Below, in pieces: positions 1 through 5,468 of a stretch of DNA of 5,468 bases. The notes under the pieces were generated by a model. The model saw only the letters and a program-made list of their open reading frames with translations, had not been told where the DNA came from and made no database searches. Source of the DNA: Bacteroidetes bacterium UBA4408 (GTDB taxonomy: Bacteria; Bacteroidota; Bacteroidia; UBA4408); assembly GCA_002389785.1 (NCBI GenBank), contig DGQS01000244.1, forward strand, positions 1-5,468, read 5' to 3'. Each line of letters starts with the position of its first letter. Position 1 is the first letter of the stretch. A program made the position numbers and the translations under genes.

Positions 1-1840
1 AATTTTTTTGAGGAACCTGAAACTTCAATTTTGCAAGTAATCCTGCATTTTCATCTTGGTTCACCGGAAAATAAAACAAGGATTTACTAGTGGTTGGTAA
101 ACCTGATTTTTCTACAATTTCTTCGTAATGATCAAGCTTGTCATTCACTGAATTATTCGATTTCACTAGCACATTGCACAATGAATCGTAAACAATGAAC
201 TTCACCTCATATTTTTCCCAATAACCACTGAAATAATTTTCGGTAAGCGACTTTAAAAAAGAGGCATACCCTTCGTTGTTGTGAACAAGCAGCCTGGGCA
301 AATTCTTATCCTTGTTGATTTTCTTTTCAATATCAGAAAATAAAAATTCCGCAACAGGATCCTTTTCCTCCGATAAATTCTCAGCAAACAATTTTCGGTT
401 ATCGCGTTCCTTTCTTCCCAATTCTTTATAAAAAACATAATCAATTGCTGCCGAAAATAAGAGCAGAAAGAGAATGCTGTGTGAAAAATTATATTCTTGC
501 TTGCGTATAAAACGAGAGTGTACAATAACCAACATCACCGGTAAAAACCAGAGGGTAATTAATAAATCTTTGCCACCATTAAAATGTGCATATACAATTA
601 GCGCAGCAAGGGGCACTGCGGCCGACAACAAAGCGGTTGCTTTAGTTAATGAGTAAGATGCAATGGCAGAACAAATTTTATCGGCCACCAAAAAAAACGA
701 CATCAACAAAAATCCGATACTGCAAAAAGCGAGGTAGCTGTATCCATTTAAACTCAATAGGTTCTCAATGTTTAACGGAATTTTAGAATCGCGAATAATG
801 CTGATGTTGAGCTGCACAACATACCAAGAAAATGCAAGGAGTAATAGTAATAGGAAGCCAGTAAATAAAGCTCTTGAAGAATTGTACTGAAATTTTTCTT
901 TAAGTGGCAATCGCATGCATAACGAAAATGCTCTTGCCGCAATAAAAAGCAGGGTGCAATGTATAAACAAATCACCCAAGGAAGCAATGTATATTGAATT
1001 TGCATAAATGGCTGGGGTAAATAATTCGAGCGAATAAAATACTGTGGGAAAATTGTAATAAACGCAAATAAAACGCAGAAAAATCAAGCAACTCATCAAA
1101 AATACAAAAGACCAATTTCCTCCCCATTTAAGGTCAATACTATTTACGAGTTGCTTAATCAGTAAAAACAAAAAGAAAATTCCTATAAAATTTAACAACA
1201 GCAGTATGCTCGTTCTTAGCGGTTGTTCTGCGTCCTTTTGTACCTTCAGTGTAAACAAATAAGTACCATCCGCGCTCAGTACACGATTGGCATCTTTTGC
1301 TGAGCCATAAACGATTTGAGTTTCGGGATCAACCGAAAAATCAGGTTGAAATTCATCTACTAAAAAACGGTTGTGAATGGGATATTCCTTTTTCAAAAGC
1401 ATTAAACCCAAAGTAGTTTTTCCGGCCTTTGATTGCTTGATGATTCGAAACCAACCATTGTTCAGTTTCTCTACCGGTTGATCCAAACAAATTTGCTTTA
1501 AATAATTTTCAACAGGAATTGAATTATCTGACCAAAATTGCAATGAATCGTCTTCGTAAATAAGCAATGCGAAACCCTCGGTACTAAGTAAATTGTAATA
1601 GTAATCGATGTGTTCGTTGAGTAGTTGTTGGTAATTTTTATGCGCTGCTTTTTCAGATAAATCATCAACGAAGGCATGAAGTTTCTTTTCCTTTTCTTGG
1701 AGTGTTTGTTGAAATTCAGCAACAATTTTCTTATCCGAATTACGCAACCACAATACATTTGATTGCAACAACGCCGCAAATCCGAAAAAGCAAAATGCAA
1801 GGATTACCAACAAATAGTTAGGAACAGCGTTTTTTTGCAT
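1..1840 (-). CDS. Large multi-spanning membrane sensor, probable histidine kinase N-terminal part (partial, runs off the left edge)
   Basis: An uninterrupted minus-strand frame of 613 codons starts at ATG 1840 (MQKNAVPNYLLVILAFCFFG...) and has no stop before the window edge, so the C-terminus is missing. Seen: one hydrophobic span at about residues 8-28; a soluble, presumably periplasmic stretch at about 30-209 that begins with a charged, probably coiled-coil helix (38-75); then about eight further hydrophobic spans (roughly 210-230, 243-261, 284-304, 324-344, 365-386, 400-419, 426-441, 453-470); then a second soluble stretch from 471 to the edge that contains YFSGYWEKYEVKFIVYDSL (about 536-554). 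From memory of the family, this layout resembles large Bacteroidetes sensor histidine kinases that carry HAMP, HisKA and HATPase domains further on. None of those domains is visible here, so the kinase call is an inference. The start overlaps the cinA stop by one base (TGATG), with no Shine-Dalgarno motif, suggesting translational coupling in one operon. Ligand unknown. Alternative: another polytopic membrane protein with extracytoplasmic domains. Confidence 0.7.
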   Translation of the reverse strand, partial: MQKNAVPNYLLVILAFCFFGFAALLQSNVLWLRNSDKKIVAEFQQTLQEKEKKLHAFVDDLSEKAAHKNYQQLLNEHIDYYYNLLSTEGFALLIYEDDSLQFWSDNSIPVENYLKQICLDQPVEKLNNGWFRIIKQSKAGKTTLGLMLLKKEYPIHNRFLVDEFQPDFSVDPETQIVYGSAKDANRVLSADGTYLFTLKVQKDAEQPLRTSILLLLNFIGIFFLFLLIKQLVNSIDLKWGGNWSFVFLMSCLIFLRFICVYYNFPTVFYSLELFTPAIYANSIYIASLGDLFIHCTLLFIAARAFSLCMRLPLKEKFQYNSSRALFTGFLLLLLLAFSWYVVQLNISIIRDSKIPLNIENLLSLNGYSYLAFCSIGFLLMSFFLVADKICSAIASYSLTKATALLSAAVPLAALIVYAHFNGGKDLLITLWFLPVMLVIVHSRFIRKQEYNFSHSILFLLLFSAAIDYVFYKELGRKERDNRKLFAENLSEEKDPVAEFLFSDIEKKINKDKNLPRLLVHNNEGYASFLKSLTENYFSGYWEKYEVKFIVYDSLCNVLVKSNNSVNDKLDHYEEIVEKSGLPTTSKSLFYFPVNQDENAGLLAKLKFQVPQKN

Positions 1841-3081
1841 CAGCCGTTAATTAATTGCTTGCGTAACATATTTAAAGCGGTAAGTGCAGCCCGCTGGATG
1901 ATGGCCTGACGCTGTTCACCAAAACTAAATTTCTGACTCACTACACCTTTGGGGGTTGCAATTGCAATCCAAGCTGTACCAACCGGTTTAGCTTCAGAAC
2001 CTCCCGTTGGTCCTGCTATTCCGGTAGTTGCAATGGAACAATCCGTTGAAAATTTTTTGTTTACACCAATGGCCATCTGCTCAGCAACTTGTTGACTTAC
2101 CGCTCCAAAATTTATTAAATCGCTCTCTTTCACACCCAGCTCATCCATCTTAATTTTATTCGAATAAGAAATAACAGAACCCATGTAATAACTAGAACTA
2201 CCCGAAACAGTGGTGATTGCAGAGGATACAGCTCCACCTGTAAAACTTTCGGCAGTTGATAAAGTCAGGCCTTTTTCGCGCAATAGTTTCCCAATAATTT
2301 CTTCAAGAGTATCTTCTTCGTAGCCATAAATATGATCGGCAATGATTGGCTTTAATTCGTTTATCTTTTTATCAGATAAGGCTTTTAAGTGTTCCTTGTC
2401 TTCTCCGATCGCCGAAAGTCGCAGTCTAACAGCACCAAATGCCGGCAGGTAAGCAAGTTTAAAATTAGGTGGGAGATTGTCCTCCCAATTACTAATCAAT
2501 TCGGCAAGATTACTTTCGCCAATTCCTTGTGTTAGTACTGTTTGATGCAGAATATGCGGTGTTTTAAACTTAGCACTAAGCATTGGAATTACATCCTTTT
2601 TCATAATTCCTTTCATCTCAAAAGGAACTCCCGGCATGGCAACAAACACTTTATTTCTCATTTCGAACCACATAGCCGGTGCTGTGCCATTGGAATTTCG
2701 AATGGTTGTACAACAGTCGGGAACTTGCGCTTGAAGTCGATTTACATCTGTAACCGAGCGACCATATTTACTGAATATACGGGTTACATCTTCCAGCACA
2801 CCTTCGTCGAAACGCCAATCACAGTTAAAATATTCGCGCAAGGTATTTTTGGTGATATCGTCTTTTGTAGGACCTAATCCTCCGGTAATTAAAATAATAT
2901 CCGCGCGCTTTTCTGCTTCAGCAAGGGCTTCAAGAATGTGTTGTTTATCGTCGCTAATCGAAGTAATTTGCTTTACTCGAATTCCAGCAAGGTTAAGCTT
3001 TTGTGCCATCCACGCCGAATTGGTATCTACAATTTGTCCGATTAAAATTTCATCTCCGATGGTTATAATTTCTGCTAGCAT
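1840..3081 (-). CDS. cinA: CinA family protein: N-terminal MoCF-like (COG1058) domain plus C-terminal nicotinamide-nucleotide amidase (PncC) domain
   Basis: This is a 413-residue protein, the normal length for two-domain CinA. The N-terminal molybdopterin-binding-like domain (about 1-170) shows GDEILIGQIVDTNSAW (9-24), TGGLGPTKDD (66-75) and MPGVPFEMKGIM (149-160). The C-terminal CinA/PncC domain (about 255-413) shows STAESFTGG (275-283), GSVISYSNKIK (301-311), GAVSQ (326-330), and GIAGPTGGSEAKPVGT (354-369). Known for the family: the C-terminal domain deamidates nicotinamide mononucleotide to nicotinate mononucleotide in NAD recycling, with the Ser of the TAES motif (here Ser279) as proposed nucleophile; the N-terminal domain of some members has ADP-ribose pyrophosphatase activity. 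The protein is cytoplasmic, with no signal peptide. ATG at 3081 is chosen because the family begins directly at M-x-AEIITIGDEIL. The frame also extends upstream to a TTG at 3129, but that stretch contains the promoter. Phe280 stands where many homologues have Cys (TAESCTGG). The TGA stop overlaps the next gene's ATG. Confidence 0.96.
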   Translation of the reverse strand: MLAEIITIGDEILIGQIVDTNSAWMAQKLNLAGIRVKQITSISDDKQHILEALAEAEKRADIILITGGLGPTKDDITKNTLREYFNCDWRFDEGVLEDVTRIFSKYGRSVTDVNRLQAQVPDCCTTIRNSNGTAPAMWFEMRNKVFVAMPGVPFEMKGIMKKDVIPMLSAKFKTPHILHQTVLTQGIGESNLAELISNWEDNLPPNFKLAYLPAFGAVRLRLSAIGEDKEHLKALSDKKINELKPIIADHIYGYEEDTLEEIIGKLLREKGLTLSTAESFTGGAVSSAITTVSGSSSYYMGSVISYSNKIKMDELGVKESDLINFGAVSQQVAEQMAIGVNKKFSTDCSIATTGIAGPTGGSEAKPVGTAWIAIATPKGVVSQKFSFGEQRQAIIQRAALTALNMLRKQLING

Positions 3082-3101
3082 TCTTAGTTTGAAATAAATA
3101 A

Positions 3102-3130
3102 CAAAGTTAACATCCTTATCTAAACCCAAA
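3102..3130 (-). promoter_or_regulatory. Candidate Bacteroidetes-type promoter for cinA
   Basis: On the minus strand a perfect -7 element TAACTTTG (3109-3102, consensus TAnnTTTG) lies 17 nt downstream of TTTG (3130-3127), which matches the -33 element. The -7 element ends 20 bases before the ATG at 3081, so transcription would begin about 15 bases upstream of the start codon. This gives a short leader and excludes the longer TTG-initiated reading at 3129. The match is by consensus only; no start site has been mapped. Confidence 0.65.
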
Positions 3131-3151
3131 TCACTCCAATTTAAATTCTAA

Positions 3152-3182
3152 TTTCTTAACAAAAAGAAATCTACTACATTTG
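3152..3182 (+). promoter_or_regulatory. Candidate Bacteroidetes-type promoter for the B12 receptor leader
   Basis: A perfect -7 element TACATTTG sits at 3175-3182, with an imperfect -33 element TTTC (3152-3155) 19 nt upstream. It lies about 40 bases before the riboswitch core, the right position to transcribe the whole aptamer. Transcription would start near 3187-3190. It is divergent from the cinA promoter, with about 45 bases between the cinA -33 and this -7. The weak -33 match lowers confidence. Confidence 0.55.
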
Positions 3183-3199
3183 CATCACAAAATTTTGGT

Positions 3200-3224
3200 T
3201 GTGATTTTATAAAACAAAATCACA
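3200..3224 (+). other. 9-bp perfect hairpin at the 5' end of the riboswitch leader
   Basis: TGTGATTTT (3200-3208) pairs perfectly with AAAATCACA (3216-3224) around a 7-nt loop. It lies between the likely transcription start and the conserved aptamer core, so it should be the first structure the nascent RNA forms. Its left arm can also pair elsewhere: TTGTG (3199-3203) complements CACAA (3371-3375) just after the conserved 3' end of the aptamer, where helix P1 would be closed. TTGTGA (3199-3204) also complements the upstream TCACAA (3185-3190), although that arm may be only partly transcribed. The repeat is real; its role is inferred. Confidence 0.55.
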
Positions 3225-3375
3225 TTAAAAGGGAATAAGGTGAAAGTCCTTAACAGTTCCCGCTGCTGTAATTCCTTTTCTTCGAAAGAAGAATACAGCT
3301 TCTGAAAATCAACTGCCACTGTTATTAAAACGGGAAGGCCTTCAGAAGTAGGAAGAGTCAGAAGACCTGCCACAA
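3222..3375 (+). promoter_or_regulatory. Cobalamin (vitamin B12) riboswitch aptamer
   Basis: The conserved core elements occur in the canonical order: AAAAGGGAA (3227-3235), GGTGAAAGTCC (3239-3249), TTCCCGC (3257-3263) and CTGTAA (3266-3271), then the B12-box GCCACTG (3315-3321), GGGAAGGC (3332-3339), and AGTCAGAAGACCTGCC (3356-3371). Helices that can be checked by eye: AAGG/CCTT around GGTGAAAGTCC; GGGAA (3231-3235) with TTCCC (3257-3261); an arm 3265-3274 with 3291-3299 (9 bp, one bulged A) capped by TTCTT-CGA-AAGAA (3278-3290); and CTTCTGAA (3299-3306) with TTCAGAAG (3341-3348), which encloses the B12-box. Known for the family: binding of a cobalamin cofactor represses the downstream gene, usually B12 uptake or synthesis. 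Here it precedes a TonB-dependent receptor, a classic pairing. Whether it prefers adenosyl- or methyl-cobalamin cannot be told. The outer limits are approximate because P1 is not certain. Confidence 0.95.
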
Positions 3376-3474
3376 TTTTATTGATTCGCAGCTTTCGGAG
3401 AAAAAGCAAAGAATAGTGGTGCCTTGCATTTACTCTTTTTTGAAACCATTAGTTGCTTTAGTTTGATTTACAAC
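3376..3474 (+). promoter_or_regulatory. Leader between riboswitch and receptor start; probable expression platform
   Basis: These 99 bases join the aptamer to the receptor ATG and hold no convincing gene. Two competing pairings are visible: GCTTT (3391-3395) with AAAGC (3403-3407), and GCAA (3406-3409) with TTGC (3424-3427). The second is followed within a few bases by a T-rich run, TCTTTTTT (3434-3441). They share bases 3406-3407, so they exclude each other. GCAGC (3388-3392) is complementary to GCTGC (3262-3266) inside the aptamer, a possible loop-loop contact of the kind known in cobalamin riboswitches. The hairpins are short and no strong intrinsic terminator or Shine-Dalgarno sequence is seen before 3475, so transcriptional versus translational control is undecided. 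Confidence 0.4.
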
Positions 3475-5424
3475 ATGAAGCAAAGTGTCAAATCTTATTT
3501 AACTGTATTTATGTTCTGTGCAATGGTGTATCCGTTGGGGTTACTTGCACAGACTAGCACAGCCGGTACTTTAGACAGCATTGTTCATTTAAAAAGTTTT
3601 ACCCTTTCTGCCAATCGTTACACACAATCCATTGCCGGTCAAAAAACTGAAGCACTTGATAGCAACCAATTGCATGTGCCGGTAGCCCGAAACTTAGCCG
3701 ACCTTTTAGCTCAGCAAAACTCCATGTTCGTTAAATCATATGGTTTAGGGGGCTTGGCCTTGGGCAGTTTCAGGGGTACTATGGCTGCGCACACTGCCAC
3801 CTTGTGGAATGGATTTAATTTGCAAAGTCCGATGAATGGTTTACTGGATTATGCTTTGCTTCCTGCTGTTTTTATGGATGATGTGAAATTAAATTTAGGA
3901 GGTTCAGGAGCTTTGTATGGTAGTGGATCGGTTGGAGGAACTATCTTGCTTACAAATGCAGCACTTTTTAATCAAGGTTTTGAAAGTACGATAAGCGCAT
4001 CAGTGGGAAGTTTTGAAGAGTATCAACAAAGTATTAAAGTTGCCTGGAGCAATAACATAGTAGCTTGTAAGTTGCGATTATTTAATCACAGTGCCGAAAA
4101 TAATTTCCAGTTTGTAAATACTGCTGTACAAGATAAACCAAAGCAACATCAACAAAATGCAGCACTTGAGCAACAGGGTGCCTTGTTTGAAAGCTATATA
4201 CGACCAAGCAAAAATCAAAAAATAAGTGTACGATTCTGGTATCAAAATAATCAACGTCAAATCCCGGCTACCATAGTTAGTAAGCCCGGACAACAAGCCC
4301 AAGTTGATAAATTTTACCGCACGACTGTTGAATGGAACGCAGGCATGAAGCGACATAAACTCAGTGCGCGGCTCGCATATTTTGACGAAAGTATTGAATT
4401 TACTGATATAAGCACCTCGCTCGACGAAAAGAGTAAATCAAAAGCAAGCATTGTTGAGCTAGAAGATATTTTTGAACTTACCTCACAGTTGCAAGTAGAA
4501 CTCGGTGGGCTCTATAATTATTCAGAAGCATTGAGTGATGGATATGGCAGCACAAACCCCTATTTACAGCGTATTGCCGGATTTGGAGCACTCTGTTTTA
4601 TTTCTAAAAACAAAAGCTGGAAAAGCAGGCTTTCGCTACGAAAAGAATATTTTGGAACAACGGGTGTTCCATTCACCCCAAGTTTGGGAACTGAAAAATT
4701 AGTTTTTTCATGGTTAAAATTGAGTGCTACTATTTCTAGAAATTACCGGGTTCCAACCTTTAACGATTTATTTTGGACGGAGCAAGGAGCTAAAGGTAAT
4801 AGGCAATTAATCCCCGAAAGTGGTTGGAGTGGTGATGCAGGAATTAGTTCAACAGTTGATAAAAACAAGTTCAAATTTGAAAGCAGGGCTAACTTTTTTT
4901 TGAGCAAATTAAACAACATGATTGTATGGCAGCCCGGTTCCGATGGAATTTGGACACCTCAAAATGTTAGTAAAGTTGAAGCACATGGTGTAGAAGCATC
5001 AACTGCTATTAGCTATAAACGAAAGAAATTTAGCGTAGAATTAAAGCCATCGTATTCATACACCATAAGCATTGATAAGTCGCAACAGGCTGTAAATACC
5101 ACTTATGGCAAGCAATTGTTTTATGTACCCATCCATTTGTACAAAGTAGTAGCTACCATTCAGTACCAAAAATTTTCAGTTTCCTATTTACATACTTATT
5201 GCGGAAAACGCTTTATTAACAATGAAAACACAAGTTATTTGAATCCTTATCAATTGGATGGAATACGTGTTGCGCAACTGGTGGTATTCAACAAATTCGG
5301 TATTTCTGCTTTTTTCGAAATAAACAATATTTTAAATAAACAGTATCAAATTATTGCCTGGCGACCAATGCCCGGAATTAATTTTCAAGCAGGACTAAGC
5401 ATCTCCTTTCATTCAACCAAATAA
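3475..5424 (+). CDS. btuB: TonB-dependent outer-membrane receptor, probable vitamin B12 (cobalamin) transporter
   Basis: A 649-residue protein whose first ~26 residues form a Sec signal peptide (MKQSVKSYLT, then a hydrophobic core ending LGLLAQ). ATG 3475 is chosen because the signal peptide starts there; the frame continues up to a TTG at 3424 but that adds 17 leader-coded residues before the signal. A TonB-box-like stretch lies near 36-48 (IVHLKSFTLSANR). The plug domain, about 60-160, shows GSFRG (97-101), LWNGFNLQSPMNG (110-122) and GGSGALYGSGSVGG (142-155). The barrel shows YRVPTFNDLFW (424-434) with GNRQLIPE (441-448), both hallmark TonB receptor motifs, and near the end FEINNILNKQYQ (614-625) and a final aromatic strand (LSISF). 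It lacks the N-terminal carboxypeptidase-regulatory-like domain of SusC-type receptors, and its length is close to BtuB. Substrate is inferred from the cobalamin riboswitch immediately upstream; the receptor fold itself is clear. Known role: TonB-ExbBD-driven import of corrinoids across the outer membrane, normally repressed when B12 is plentiful. Alternative: another riboswitch-controlled metallophore receptor. Confidence 0.9.
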   Translation: MKQSVKSYLTVFMFCAMVYPLGLLAQTSTAGTLDSIVHLKSFTLSANRYTQSIAGQKTEALDSNQLHVPVARNLADLLAQQNSMFVKSYGLGGLALGSFRGTMAAHTATLWNGFNLQSPMNGLLDYALLPAVFMDDVKLNLGGSGALYGSGSVGGTILLTNAALFNQGFESTISASVGSFEEYQQSIKVAWSNNIVACKLRLFNHSAENNFQFVNTAVQDKPKQHQQNAALEQQGALFESYIRPSKNQKISVRFWYQNNQRQIPATIVSKPGQQAQVDKFYRTTVEWNAGMKRHKLSARLAYFDESIEFTDISTSLDEKSKSKASIVELEDIFELTSQLQVELGGLYNYSEALSDGYGSTNPYLQRIAGFGALCFISKNKSWKSRLSLRKEYFGTTGVPFTPSLGTEKLVFSWLKLSATISRNYRVPTFNDLFWTEQGAKGNRQLIPESGWSGDAGISSTVDKNKFKFESRANFFLSKLNNMIVWQPGSDGIWTPQNVSKVEAHGVEASTAISYKRKKFSVELKPSYSYTISIDKSQQAVNTTYGKQLFYVPIHLYKVVATIQYQKFSVSYLHTYCGKRFINNENTSYLNPYQLDGIRVAQLVVFNKFGISAFFEINNILNKQYQIIAWRPMPGINFQAGLSISFHSTK

Positions 5425-5450
5425 AAATAAACAATCAAGCTAAAAAAATC

Positions 5451-5468
5451 ATGAAAAAAATATTCAAA
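5451..5468 (+). CDS. Start of the next gene in the B12 uptake unit (partial, first 6 codons)
   Basis: ATG 5451 opens a frame reading MKKIFK to the window edge, 26 bases after the receptor stop. The gap 5425-5450 is A-rich with no hairpin or T-run terminator, so the two genes are probably co-transcribed. The Lys-rich opening fits the n-region of a signal peptide or lipoprotein signal, but six residues cannot identify a family. In Bacteroidetes, B12 receptors are often followed by surface or periplasmic cobalamin-binding partners (for example beta-propeller BtuG-like lipoproteins, or BtuF/BtuCD), so such a product is a guess from context only. Confidence 0.55.

Noticed and set aside
253..1800. 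Short open frames in other minus-strand registers (253-525, 772-1005, 1498-1800) and a plus-strand frame at 474-656
   Set aside because: All lie inside the continuous 613-codon sensor frame, which has coherent membrane spans and domains; their translations are biased shadows.
2542..3097. Plus-strand open frames at 2542-2877 and 2849-3097
   Set aside because: They are antisense to the conserved CinA coding sequence and show no domain-like features.
3082..3129. N-terminal extension of CinA from a TTG at 3129
   Set aside because: The extension contains the -7 promoter element, and CinA homologues begin at the equivalent of ATG 3081.
3185..3409. 74-codon minus-strand open frame across the riboswitch
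   Set aside because: It is the complement of a conserved structured RNA, with no recognisable protein features.
3416..3466. 16-codon GTG-started frame in the leader, a possible leader peptide
   Set aside because: No ribosome binding site, no regulatory codon run and no support beyond chance; the riboswitch already explains the regulation.
3424..3474. N-terminal extension of the receptor from a TTG start at 3424
   Set aside because: It adds 17 residues ahead of a good signal peptide that begins at ATG 3475, and lies in the riboswitch leader.
4078..4356. 92-codon minus-strand open frame
   Set aside because: It is antisense to the receptor barrel, with no promoter or recognisable protein.
5425..5450. 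Terminator after the receptor gene
   Set aside because: The gap is A-rich without an inverted repeat or T-run; the next gene starts almost at once.

Overview
The window looks like a piece of a Bacteroidota (Bacteroidetes) chromosome, probably from an AT-rich environmental or free-living lineage such as Flavobacteriia, Sphingobacteriia or a relative. The evidence is the low G+C, two promoter candidates with the Bacteroidetes -7 consensus TAnnTTTG, starts preceded by A-rich sequence rather than Shine-Dalgarno motifs, and protein types typical of the phylum. The family or genus cannot be fixed from this sequence.

Layout: two transcription units diverge from a control region at about 3082-3474. 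Leftward (minus strand) runs cinA (3081-1840), encoding a two-domain CinA/nicotinamide-nucleotide amidase protein. Its TGA stop overlaps the ATG of the next gene by one base (TGATG). That next gene is the first 613 codons of a large multi-membrane-span protein that runs off the left edge. It resembles the sensory half of a Bacteroidetes histidine kinase, but the kinase domains are not in the window. Rightward (plus strand) runs a promoter, a well-conserved cobalamin riboswitch (about 3222-3375), a leader of about 100 nt, and a 649-residue TonB-dependent receptor (3475-5424) read as a BtuB-type vitamin B12 receptor. The first six codons of another gene (MKKIFK...) follow 26 bases downstream, at 5451.

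Functionally, the right half is a B12-repressed corrinoid uptake unit: enough cobalamin should bind the leader RNA and shut off the outer-membrane receptor and, if co-transcribed, the gene after it. The left half couples a housekeeping NAD-recycling/CinA gene to a membrane sensor. Nothing in the sequence ties the two halves together beyond the shared intergenic region.

No mobile elements, CRISPR arrays, tRNA or rRNA genes were seen. I find no convincing wholly new system. The points most worth a second look are the stop-start overlap of cinA with a sensor gene, the unusual sensor architecture, the architecture of the riboswitch leader, and the identity of the gene starting at 5451.
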